Shown here: piece by piece, positions 36,943 through 45,119 of the stretch
How the letters are laid out: each line of letters begins with the position of its first letter
Numbering within the stretch: position 1 is the stretch's first letter
Source: Glaciecola sp041380235
Lineage (GTDB): Bacteria > Pseudomonadota > Gammaproteobacteria > Enterobacterales > Alteromonadaceae
DNA length: 64,000 nt
Direction of reading: 5' to 3'
NCBI RefSeq assembly: GCF_041380235.1
Contig: NZ_JBGIYY010000002.1
Span: 1-64,000 of the forward strand
Program-made: the position numbers and the translations under genes
Notes under the pieces: generated by a model
What the model was told of the DNA's origin: nothing
Database searches by the model: none
The model's input: only the letters and a program-made list of their open reading frames with translations

Positions 36943-37320
36943 TTAGTCGTTGCTAGCCAATATTATTGTTAACTCCGCTGCACTAACGAGCGCAAATCTG
37001 CGTTTAAACATCTTACCGTCTTCATCGAAGAACAAGAGTTCGGCACTTTTTGCCTCGTAATTTTTTATAAAATTATCTGTTGCTGGATAGCCTGTGCGTG
37101 ATACTAAGTAGTTAACAGTATCACCAAGTTCCGCCTTTGCATTATTCATTTCAATCGTCTGTTGATTACTTACTACTAGATTCAGATCGTAAATAAAAAC
37201 CACCGACTTTTTGCCGTTGCCAATTTGATTTAAATCATTATCGAGTGGCGCCGGTAATGACCAGATAAATGCAGCAACAAAAATTGCAATGAATCCAAAT
37301 ATCAGAAGAGTCTTTTTCAT
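36943..37320 (-). CDS. membrane-anchored thioredoxin-fold-like protein, 125 aa
   Basis: Small protein with one N-terminal hydrophobic segment (about residues 4-20), either an anchor or an uncleaved signal. The following domain, KKSVVFIYDLN...AELLFFDEDGKMFKRRF, has the spacing of a thioredoxin-like fold. No CxxC or Cys is present, so it cannot act as a dithiol redox enzyme. I cannot name the family with confidence. ATG 37320 is preceded by a purine-rich stretch. It is monocistronic. Confidence 0.55.
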   Translation of the reverse strand: MKKTLLIFGFIAIFVAAFIWSLPAPLDNDLNQIGNGKKSVVFIYDLNLVVSNQQTIEMNNAKAELGDTVNYLVSRTGYPATDNFIKNYEAKSAELLFFDEDGKMFKRRFALVSAAELTIILASND

Positions 37321-37680
37321 AGCGTTTAACTTCTCATTTTACTGTGCTTAGCAACCTACCAAACAAAAGCTATATCTTAGGCAAATATAATATCACTTCT
37401 GCTGTAATCAGTTATGGCAGATTGCAGGCTCAACCTTTATTGGGGTTTCTGAGCATCGTCTAAAAGTTTTAGCCTAACAGTTTAATTTAGGGCCACAAAA
37501 AAAAGGGCTCATTCGCAAGCTATGAAAGTTGCATGAATGATACCGGCATTCGTCATCAATTAGGATGAAAGGTTAATACCGTCACGATTATAGATATCGA
37601 AGCCTTTGCTTTGACTGCACGCACAACAAAGCAATATCGACTAGTTTAGTTCGCTTACCGTTGTTCTATAGTTATGCCTG
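37321..37680. other. 360-bp non-coding interval
   Basis: No gene, terminator or repeat that I can support. It presumably contains the promoter of the 125-aa protein gene. Confidence 0.4.
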
Positions 37681-38271
37681 TCAATCCCTAAACTGCTGTT
37701 GCAACTCTAGCACTTTTACAATACAGCCAGCCACAACTCCTAGCACGGCGCCCCACAAATGCCCATTGATAGCAACACTAGCGCCTATCAGCTCTGCAGT
37801 AGACTGAGTTGAACCGCCCATTTGTTCAAATATGAGTTTGCCGATACCGAATATAATAATGATGTAGGTGGTAACACGCTTTTTGTTGACATCGAGCACT
37901 AGCGCAAATGCAAATAGGCCGTGAAGGGTGCCTGATAAACCCGCATACCACGTGATGCTCTGAAGGTTGTTAGTCGCAAATAGCACCATAGATAGGCCCA
38001 ATGTGCTAAAAGCGAGAGCTAGTAACAGTCGCTGGGGCGAAAAGTACTCTACAAACAACAGCCACGTTAGCCAAAGCCCAGCTATGTTAAGCGCAAAGTG
38101 CCAAAGGTTCGTATGTACAAAATGTGCGGTAAACATGCGCCAAAGCTCGCCGTTGGCTAAACCCGCTTCGCTTAATACCATTGCGTCAGTAATATTGCTT
38201 GGCAACAACATCGCTGCGCTGCAAAGCACGGTGATCACAAGGCATGCAGCCCAGCTCTTATAATGCGTCAT
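37681..38271 (-). CDS. rrtA: rhombosortase (rhomboid-family intramembrane protease)
   Basis: Six-span rhomboid-type membrane protein of 196 residues, the short form typical of rhombosortases. The catalytic Ser is in WYAGLSGTLHGL and the His in NGHLWGAVLG. The N-terminal HFVHTNLWHFALN matches the conserved HxxxNxxH-like stretch of rhomboids. Rhombosortase cleaves the GlyGly-CTERM tail of secreted proteins so that they can be processed and surface-sorted. None of the proteins in this window shows a GlyGly-CTERM tail, so its clients lie elsewhere. Confidence 0.85.
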   Translation of the reverse strand: MTHYKSWAACLVITVLCSAAMLLPSNITDAMVLSEAGLANGELWRMFTAHFVHTNLWHFALNIAGLWLTWLLFVEYFSPQRLLLALAFSTLGLSMVLFATNNLQSITWYAGLSGTLHGLFAFALVLDVNKKRVTTYIIIIFGIGKLIFEQMGGSTQSTAELIGASVAINGHLWGAVLGVVAGCIVKVLELQQQFRD

Positions 38272-38448
38272 TAGTATCCAGACAAAAAATAATGGAAGTA
38301 TTTATCGATTTCAGCGCTCGCAGCACTCTTATCGATCATAGCTGACCTTTTGAAAAGACTATCACCCGATTAAATACTCCCTATGGTTTAACAATCGACG
38401 GCTTAAAGGTAGACTGCCAGTAACATCACTACATCTTATAAAATAACT

Positions 38449-39204
38449 ATGATAAATACACAAGTCGTTGATCACGTTCTTAAGATACAAATTGACCAAG
38501 CTAGCAAGAAAAATGCGCTAAACCCGCGCATGTATGAAGATATGGCGATAGCTATTGAGACCGCCTCTGAGAGCGCCGTAAAAGTAATTTTGATTGAAGG
38601 CGCCAATGCTTGCTTTACTTCTGGCAACGATGTTAGTGAGTTTGTAAAATCATCGGCTAAAACCGGCGACATCAATGAGACCTATCGATTTATGCTGGCC
38701 TTACTGCATTGTCCGCTACCGGTAGTGGCTAAAGTTGAGGGCTTAGCCATTGGCATCGGCACCACATTGCTATTGCATTGTGACTTCGTGCTCGCACATA
38801 AAAATACCAAGTTCGCAATGCCGTTTATCAATTTAGGCTTAGTGCCCGAATATGCTTCGAGCTATATTATTCCACGAATTGGCGGGCATCTAGTAGCCGC
38901 CGAACTACTGATGTTGGGCGAGGTGTTTAGTGCCGAAAAAGCCCTGAGTGCGGGCCTTATCAACAGTATGCATGACGATGACTTAGAACAAGCCTGTAAG
39001 CAGCTAGTTAATAAACTGATTGCCAAACCAACGGCGGCGTTACAACAAACAAAAGCCTTATTAAAATATGACAAAGTTAATATTCAACACTACATTGATG
39101 AAGAGTTAAAATGGTTTGTGCAGGCGATGCAAACTGACGTCGCTAAAGAAGCGTTCGCTGCATTTATCGAAAAGCGTGAAATAAACCGCAATATATTTAA
39201 GTAA
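38449..39204 (+). CDS. enoyl-CoA hydratase/isomerase family protein
   Basis: Crotonase-fold protein of 251 residues. The first oxyanion-hole loop is ACFTSGNDVSEF and the second is KVEGLAIGIGTTLLLHCD. The position of the catalytic Glu in hydratases falls near FINLGLVPEYASS, where Glu follows Pro, as in many delta3,delta2-enoyl-CoA isomerase-like members. It may therefore be an isomerase rather than a hydratase. It acts on acyl-CoA in fatty acid degradation. Its start is ATG 38449. The neighbouring ggt gene has no evident functional link. Confidence 0.85.
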   Translation: MINTQVVDHVLKIQIDQASKKNALNPRMYEDMAIAIETASESAVKVILIEGANACFTSGNDVSEFVKSSAKTGDINETYRFMLALLHCPLPVVAKVEGLAIGIGTTLLLHCDFVLAHKNTKFAMPFINLGLVPEYASSYIIPRIGGHLVAAELLMLGEVFSAEKALSAGLINSMHDDDLEQACKQLVNKLIAKPTAALQQTKALLKYDKVNIQHYIDEELKWFVQAMQTDVAKEAFAAFIEKREINRNIFK

Positions 39205-39242
39205 TCGCTAAAAAAATTGTAAATAACTAACAAGGACATCTT

Positions 39243-41060
39243 ATGCCCCTTCACAATAGCGCGTCATTCCTAGTTAAACGAAGTGTGGTTACATTGACGC
39301 TTACCCTATGTCTATTCAGCGCACAAGCTATAGCAGACGATACGCTTACTGCACAAAACAACGCGGCGTCAAACCCGCAGCAATCCGCTTGGGAAGACCG
39401 AGAGCCAGAGGCCGCGACCGGCATCTATGAAAAACAGGCTGCAACGGCCACACAGTATATGGTGTCGGCCGCAAATCCACATGCCTCTAATGCAGGCCTG
39501 AAAATTTTAGAGCAGGGCGGCTCTGCTATAGATGCAGCGATAGCCGTTCAAGCCATGTTGACTCTTGTTGAGCCTCAATCATCGGGCATTGGTGGTGGTG
39601 CGTTTATCCTATATTGGGATAACACCGAAAAGCGTCTTTACACCTACGATGGAAGAGAAGTTGCACCGGCTAATACTGAGCCTGATGTGTTTTTTAAAAA
39701 CGGCAAGGTGATGTCTTGGCGCGAATCAGTGGTAGGCGGCAAGTCAGTGGGTGTCCCTGGTGTGCTAAAAGCCCTAGACAAAGCACACAAAAAACATGGG
39801 AGTTTAGCTTGGGACAGCTTGTTTAACGCCACCATTAAACTTGCCAACAGTGGCTTTGAAGTATCTCCGCGCTTGGCCGGTTTGTTGGTGCGCGATTTAC
39901 ACCCCGCACTGAACGAATTTGAGGCCGCTCAGGAATACTTTAAGCCAAATGGCGAGTGGCTAAAAGAGGGCGAGTTAAAACAAAATCCCGCCTTGGCAGT
40001 AAGCTTGGCGAACATTGCTAAGCAGGGCGTTGATTACTTTTACTCAGGGCCTCTAGCTGAACAAATTGCAGAAGCTGTGCGGCTTGCTCCGACTAATCCG
40101 GGTAAAATGAGTACGCGCGATTTGCGCAACTATCAGGCTATCGAACGCTTACCTATGTGTGGTGATTATCGCGGATACCAGGTGTGTGGAATGGCACCGC
40201 CTAGCTCCGGAGGGGTAAGCGTTTATCAGATATTAAACGGTTTAGAGCAATTTGATGTGAGTAAATGGAGCCCTCAAGGCTCTGAACTGGTGCATACCTT
40301 CAGCCAATCTAGCTCTCTTGCTTTTGCCGACCGATCTATTTATTTGGCTGACCTAGACTTTATGGGTCTGTCGGCTAAGCCACTGGTAGAAGCATCCTAT
40401 TTGGCTACCCGCAGTGCATTAATAAGTGTAGATAAACCCTATGTTAAAGGTACCCCTGGCCAACCTTATCCAAACTATGCCTTTGCGCAGGACGATGCAT
40501 ATGAACTCAACAGCACCAGTCACATAGCGATTGTTGATAAGGATGGTAATGCCGTATCGATGACGACCAGTATCGAGTTTATGTTTGGCTCAGGGGTAAT
40601 GGTAGGCGGCTTCTTGTTGAACAATCAACTTACCGACTTTGCCCTATCGCCTGAAAAGGACGGTAAACAAGTGCTAAATCGAGTACAGCCTGAAAAGCGT
40701 CCGCGCAGCAGCATGTCACCTACTATGATATTTGATGAAAATGGTGAGCTATATCTTGTTGTGGGTTCGCCTGGCGGCAGCCGCATCATTAACTATGTTG
40801 CCCAAGCCATTATTAATGTTGTGGATTTTGGTATGAATATTCAAGACGCTATCAGTGCGCCACGATTTACTAACCGCAACGATTACACTGCGCTCGAAAA
40901 GGGTACTGACATCACTAGCTTGGAGAGCGAGTTAACAGCGCTTGGTCACGATGTTCGGATTATTGACCTAAATAGCGGCATACACGGAATACAAATTGAA
41001 GATGGTAAGTTAATAGGCGGAGCAGATCCGCGCAGAGAGGGCTTGGCAGTAGGGCGATAA
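39243..41060 (+). CDS. ggt: gamma-glutamyltransferase
   Basis: Periplasmic Ntn-hydrolase of 605 residues with a signal peptide (hydrophobic core about 15-29, cleavage after AIA). The proenzyme cleaves itself before the Thr in LNSTSHIAIVD, creating the catalytic N-terminal Thr of the small subunit. Also seen are QSSGIGGGAFILYWD, MAPPSSGGV and RPRSSMSPTM, the conserved substrate loops. It hydrolyses or transfers the gamma-glutamyl group of glutathione. AAGGACA lies before ATG 39243. It is full length. Confidence 0.95.
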   Translation: MPLHNSASFLVKRSVVTLTLTLCLFSAQAIADDTLTAQNNAASNPQQSAWEDREPEAATGIYEKQAATATQYMVSAANPHASNAGLKILEQGGSAIDAAIAVQAMLTLVEPQSSGIGGGAFILYWDNTEKRLYTYDGREVAPANTEPDVFFKNGKVMSWRESVVGGKSVGVPGVLKALDKAHKKHGSLAWDSLFNATIKLANSGFEVSPRLAGLLVRDLHPALNEFEAAQEYFKPNGEWLKEGELKQNPALAVSLANIAKQGVDYFYSGPLAEQIAEAVRLAPTNPGKMSTRDLRNYQAIERLPMCGDYRGYQVCGMAPPSSGGVSVYQILNGLEQFDVSKWSPQGSELVHTFSQSSSLAFADRSIYLADLDFMGLSAKPLVEASYLATRSALISVDKPYVKGTPGQPYPNYAFAQDDAYELNSTSHIAIVDKDGNAVSMTTSIEFMFGSGVMVGGFLLNNQLTDFALSPEKDGKQVLNRVQPEKRPRSSMSPTMIFDENGELYLVVGSPGGSRIINYVAQAIINVVDFGMNIQDAISAPRFTNRNDYTALEKGTDITSLESELTALGHDVRIIDLNSGIHGIQIEDGKLIGGADPRREGLAVGR

Positions 41061-41096
41061 TAGCCGTCACATATCCAGTGTTATCTGATCATTAAA

Positions 41097-41142
41097 AAAG
41101 GCCCGACCCAGATATTGTAAGCGGGTCAGGCCTTTCGTTTTT
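41097..41142 (+). terminator. rho-independent terminator after ggt
   Basis: AAAGGCCCGACCC pairs with GGGTCAGGCCTTT, with one mismatch around an 11-base loop, followed by CG and a T-run. Confidence 0.85.
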
Positions 41143-41194
41143 GTTCGTGACGCTCCGTTGTTGACTAATCGGCGCGATTTTGAATCATCATTTA

Positions 41195-41647
41195 TTACGG
41201 GATGGTATTTTTAATGTCGACCACTAACCATTTTCCTGATTCGCGGATCATCGAAATGGTTTTCAGGTCAACCACTTGATTGCCTTCAAAGTCACCTTCG
41301 ATTTTCACCTCAATATCCGCTTCTTTTTGTACATCTGAAAATATCAGTGTGCCGCCAGAGACAGGGTCAACGGTCATGTTGTTAAGGCGTAGGTTAAGCA
41401 TATGCCTTTGCACATTTTTGTTGGTGTGATGATTTTGCATTATTCTACCAAACCGAGCATCAGCCATAGAAATCGCTCGCTCTAGTGTTTCGTCATGGTA
41501 GATCGCGCGCATAAATACAATCGCAGTATATTGCGGTGTGTCTGTGCTCATCATACCGTAGCGGCCAGCTGCAACTTCATCGCCGGAACCATCTGAACAG
41601 CCAGTCATAAACAAGACTGATAATATAGTTAGTAAAATGTACTTCAT
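41195..41647 (-). CDS. small lipoprotein, 150 aa
   Basis: Lipoprotein signal MKYILLTILSVLFMTGC with the lipobox FMTGC at residues 13-17. The mature part is about 133 residues, predicted mixed alpha/beta (for example VVDLKTISMIRESGKWLVV), as in NTF2-like or DUF-type envelope proteins. ATG 41647 is preferred to the upstream frame start because of the signal peptide and a GAGGTG site. I do not recognise the family. Its position downstream of cysK, beyond a strong hairpin, suggests a separate unit. Confidence 0.75.
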   Translation of the reverse strand: MKYILLTILSVLFMTGCSDGSGDEVAAGRYGMMSTDTPQYTAIVFMRAIYHDETLERAISMADARFGRIMQNHHTNKNVQRHMLNLRLNNMTVDPVSGGTLIFSDVQKEADIEVKIEGDFEGNQVVDLKTISMIRESGKWLVVDIKNTIP

Positions 41648-41718
41648 TGATCTATCACCTCTAATGACGCTATCGGCTTTCGGTATCAAATCATGAGGGA
41701 TATTCTGTATTTGCATAA

Positions 41719-41744
41719 AAAAAGAGAGCCTGAGCTCTCTTTTT
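41719..41744. terminator. bidirectional terminator hairpin after cysK
   Basis: AAAAAGAGAGC (41719-41729), loop CTGA, GCTCTCTTTTT (41734-41744): perfect 11-bp stem with T-runs on both strands. Confidence 0.9.
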
Positions 41745-41766
41745 GATTATTTAGAGGCTAGAGACC

Positions 41767-42732
41767 TCACTGAACTTCCTCTAATTCAGAGAACTCGCCA
41801 GCAAATAGTGGACTGCTCAAGTAACGCTCAGTGCCACTGGCTAGCAGCACGACAACGATTTTATCTTTGTTTTCTGGGCGCTCTGCAAAACGCTTTGCCG
41901 CTACTGCTGCCGCACCTGACGAAATGCCCGCTAAAATACCTTCTTCTTTCATGAGACGGCGGCACATTTCAAAGCACTCTTCGTTACTTACACGCTCAAC
42001 TTCATCAATGATGCTCAAATCAAGGTTGCCAGGAATAAATCCTGCGCCAATCCCTTGAATTTTGTGCGGTGCTGGGGTTAACTCTTGCCCGGCTAATGCT
42101 TGGGTGATAACAGGAGAGTCTTCAGGCTCTACCGCAACTGTAACAATGGTTTTACCTTTGGTATGCTTTAAATATCGTGATGTCCCGGTGATAGTGCCTC
42201 CGGTGCCAACGCCCGCTATAAAGGCGTCGACTTTCCCGTCGGTAGCATCCCAAATTTCAGGCCCTGTGGTTTTTTCATGGATCTCAGGGTTAGCAGGGTT
42301 ATCGAACTGATGCATTGCCACATACTTACCAGGGTTAGCATCCATTAGCTCTTGAACTTTCGCTACCGCACCTTTCATGCCTTTTGGTGGCTCAGTGAGC
42401 ACAAGGGTAGCACCTAGCGCTTTTAATAGCTTACGGCGCTCTAGCGACATACTGCTGGGCATGGTGAGCGTGATTTTATAGCCACGAGACGCGGCGACAA
42501 AGGCCAGTGCGATACCGGTATTGCCACTAGTGGCTTCGATAATCTCTTTTTCAGGGGTTAAGGTGCCGGCTTTTTCAGCATCCCAAATCATATTGGCGCC
42601 GATGCGGCATTTTACGCTGAAGCTCGGGTTACGGCTTTCAATTTTCGCGTAAACGTTTCCAGAAACAATACGATTAAGCTTTACGAGCGGAGTATTGCCT
42701 ATAGCGAGAGAACTGTCGTCAAATACGTGCAT
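41767..42732 (-). CDS. cysK: cysteine synthase A (O-acetylserine sulfhydrylase)
   Basis: PLP enzyme of 321 residues that makes cysteine from O-acetylserine and sulfide. The PLP Lys is in NPSFSVKCRIGANM, the substrate loop is EATSGNTGIALAF, the phosphate-binding loop is GVGTGGTITGTSRYLK, and the C-terminal Ser near the pyridine N is in GISSGAAAVAA. Length and motifs match CysK rather than CysM. ATG 42732. It is followed by a strong terminator. Confidence 0.95.
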   Translation of the reverse strand: MHVFDDSSLAIGNTPLVKLNRIVSGNVYAKIESRNPSFSVKCRIGANMIWDAEKAGTLTPEKEIIEATSGNTGIALAFVAASRGYKITLTMPSSMSLERRKLLKALGATLVLTEPPKGMKGAVAKVQELMDANPGKYVAMHQFDNPANPEIHEKTTGPEIWDATDGKVDAFIAGVGTGGTITGTSRYLKHTKGKTIVTVAVEPEDSPVITQALAGQELTPAPHKIQGIGAGFIPGNLDLSIIDEVERVSNEECFEMCRRLMKEEGILAGISSGAAAVAAKRFAERPENKDKIVVVLLASGTERYLSSPLFAGEFSELEEVQ

Positions 42733-43058
42733 GGTGAGCGATCCTTTTAGTATCTTGTTTGTTTATCGATGCATATCAATAAACTTAAGTGTTGTGTCGT
42801 GCGTAAAACAATTAAAGTAGTCACATTGATGTTTACTAACGCAAACCTCATGTTACAAGCTTATGCTTTATTGGCGAAAAGCAAAGTGACATTTAGCTAT
42901 ATCTTATTAGCCTATGTACAAAAGTGAAGGGTAATGCCTAAGTTAGTAACAAGACCGAATATTGCCATCGATTATTGCAAGCGCGGTAAGTTAAATGTCC
43001 GCACTTGTAAGCATCGCATAAACGCATTTGAATACAGTGACTAAAAAAGAGAGAAACA
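42733..43058. other. divergent promoter region of cysK and moxR
   Basis: About 325 bp without genes between two divergently transcribed units. No CysB-type site could be recognised with confidence. Confidence 0.4.
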
Positions 43059-43553
43059 ATGGGATTTAAAGGTACTGATAAATATATCGCAAGCAAGGAA
43101 TTACAGTTGGCAGTTAATGCCGCTATCACACTTGAAAAGCCACTTTTAATCAAGGGCGAGCCCGGCACAGGTAAAACCATGCTTGCAGAAGAACTTGCGT
43201 CTGCTTTAGATGCCAATTTGTTGCAGTGGCACATCAAATCAACCACAAAAGCTCAACAAGGTCTGTATGAATACGATGCGGTATCTCGACTCAGAGATTC
43301 ACAATTAGGCGATGAGCGCGTAAAAAATATCGGCAACTACATCGTGAAAGGTAAACTGTGGGAAGCCTTTACTGCGGAGCAACGCCCGGTATTGTTGATT
43401 GATGAAATTGATAAAGCCGACATCGAGTTTCCGAACGATTTGCTTTTAGAGCTCGATAAAATGGAATTTTTTGTTTATGAGACTCAGCAGCGCATAGTCG
43501 CCAAACAACGTCCCATTGTTATCATCACCTCAAATAATGAAAAAGAACTATAG
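43059..43553 (+). pseudogene. MoxR-type AAA+ ATPase, cut at codon 164 by island insertion
   Basis: The N-terminal part of a MoxR-family ATPase is normal: Walker A GEPGTGKTML, Walker B LLIDEIDKADIEF, and the sensor region IVIITSNNEKEL. The family then continues with a PDAFLRRC-like segment and is usually about 280 residues or more, but here the frame stops after 164. The break is followed at once by an integrase operon. The missing part, and the von Willebrand partner that normally follows such genes, should lie at the far side of the island, outside the window. As it stands it is probably inactive. Confidence 0.85.
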
Positions 43554-43650
43554 TTGGCATAATTAAATGACAAAGATTGTTGGAGGTTTTGACAAAGAAT
43601 AAATATGACTTATATTGAGGCTTAAAATAACCTCGATGATAATTTGTCTC

Positions 43651-45117
43651 ATGGAAAAAAACTGTGATTATGAAATAAAAGTAGTAAAGGTTTTAAAAAA
43701 TCCTAAGTTAGCTAGTCCAACCAACCTTGAAACTTGTAACCTTGAGCAAGTAATTAAAGGGAGCGCAACAAAAAGGCAAAAACTTTCTATCATTGTTCAA
43801 CCTGATGGAATGCCACTAGAGCCACACAATCAATACCTACATTCCAAAATTAAAAATGGTGTTATGGATACATCTTCAGATGCACATGCGTTAATGTCAT
43901 TCCAGCGCTTTCTAACAAGAATAGGCGAAACCTATCAGTCCTTAACTGATGATCCACAAGAAGGCGTAGTGTGGAAGTATGCTGATTACTTGATTGACAA
44001 CACTAAGGTCTTTTGTCCGTCATCAGGTGGCGTATTAAAGAATTCACATGGCTATTCATCATCAACGACCAACAACTACATCACTGTAGTTATTGATTTT
44101 TATAAGTGGCTTCATAGTAACGGCTTGTTTTTTATCACCAGAGATAAAAAGCCGTTTGAGTTTAAAGAGATCAACAAACGCATGTCTAAAGGTATAAACC
44201 AACATGATTTACTTGGACACATTAGCAGTAGAAATCGAGTTCTTCACATACAAACAACGGACGTAAAACAGCGATTCCCAAAGATTCAAAGTCGTCAGCC
44301 GCATCAAATATTAAAGCCAATGACCGAAGAGCATAAAGAAATATTCCACACTCACCTTAAATCACTTCCGTATACCTATTCTAATAGAACCCAAAGCTTA
44401 ATGTTGCGTCTTGCCGTCGAAACAGGATTGCGCATGGATGAAATGGTTACATTTCCTGCACTTGGGATACATCACCCTACAAGCGAAGCTGAATCTATTC
44501 CATTTAGCATTGGTCCATACAACGGGTGTAACACTAAATTCAGAAAAGTTCGTAATATAAAAATACCATACGGCTTAATGCTTGCGCTACACGAATACCT
44601 AAATAGCGATGACAGAAAAGAAATGCTTAAGAAACGCATTGGCAATCTTAAAAAACAACACGAGAAGGATGTTGTAGCTCAAAAAGAAATACATATCATT
44701 AACGGTGGCACAGAAGATACATTTGAAGGTGTGGAGTTTGATAAAATTAAGCACCAAGAAGTACAAAACTTGTTCGTAAATACAAGCGGACTGCCTTTCA
44801 ATAAAAACACGTTACAAAGCAAGTTCAGTGACATACGCGCAGCAATCCAAGAGAGCCACCCTATCTGGTACTACCGACCACATGATTTGCGCTCAACATT
44901 TGCTACACATTGGCTAAAAAGAGAGGCTGATCGGAGAGTGACAGTATTTGATATTCTCATTAGCGAATTAGCCGACTTAATGGGGCACGAGTCAACACAA
45001 ATAACACAAAAGTACATTAATTTCATGAGCGACCTCACCGCCAAGATTGAATTCGCTCGAAGAAAAAATAGAGCAAGCCAAGAAGCTATGATTATAAACA
45101 AAAATATTGGATTATAA
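43651..45117 (+). CDS. ginA: tyrosine recombinase GinA (island integrase 1)
   Basis: Phage-type tyrosine recombinase, about 488 residues from ATG 43651 (an earlier in-frame start at 43615 is possible; no strong ribosome site decides). The catalytic set is visible: Arg in GLRMDEM (about residue 262), HxxR in HDLRSTF (411-414), His in MGHEST (446) and the nucleophile Tyr in QKYINF (455). It is first of four tightly packed genes, 2 bp before ginB. In GInts all four are required for integration and excision. Confidence 0.88.
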   Translation: MEKNCDYEIKVVKVLKNPKLASPTNLETCNLEQVIKGSATKRQKLSIIVQPDGMPLEPHNQYLHSKIKNGVMDTSSDAHALMSFQRFLTRIGETYQSLTDDPQEGVVWKYADYLIDNTKVFCPSSGGVLKNSHGYSSSTTNNYITVVIDFYKWLHSNGLFFITRDKKPFEFKEINKRMSKGINQHDLLGHISSRNRVLHIQTTDVKQRFPKIQSRQPHQILKPMTEEHKEIFHTHLKSLPYTYSNRTQSLMLRLAVETGLRMDEMVTFPALGIHHPTSEAESIPFSIGPYNGCNTKFRKVRNIKIPYGLMLALHEYLNSDDRKEMLKKRIGNLKKQHEKDVVAQKEIHIINGGTEDTFEGVEFDKIKHQEVQNLFVNTSGLPFNKNTLQSKFSDIRAAIQESHPIWYYRPHDLRSTFATHWLKREADRRVTVFDILISELADLMGHESTQITQKYINFMSDLTAKIEFARRKNRASQEAMIINKNIGL

Positions 45118-45119
45118 AG

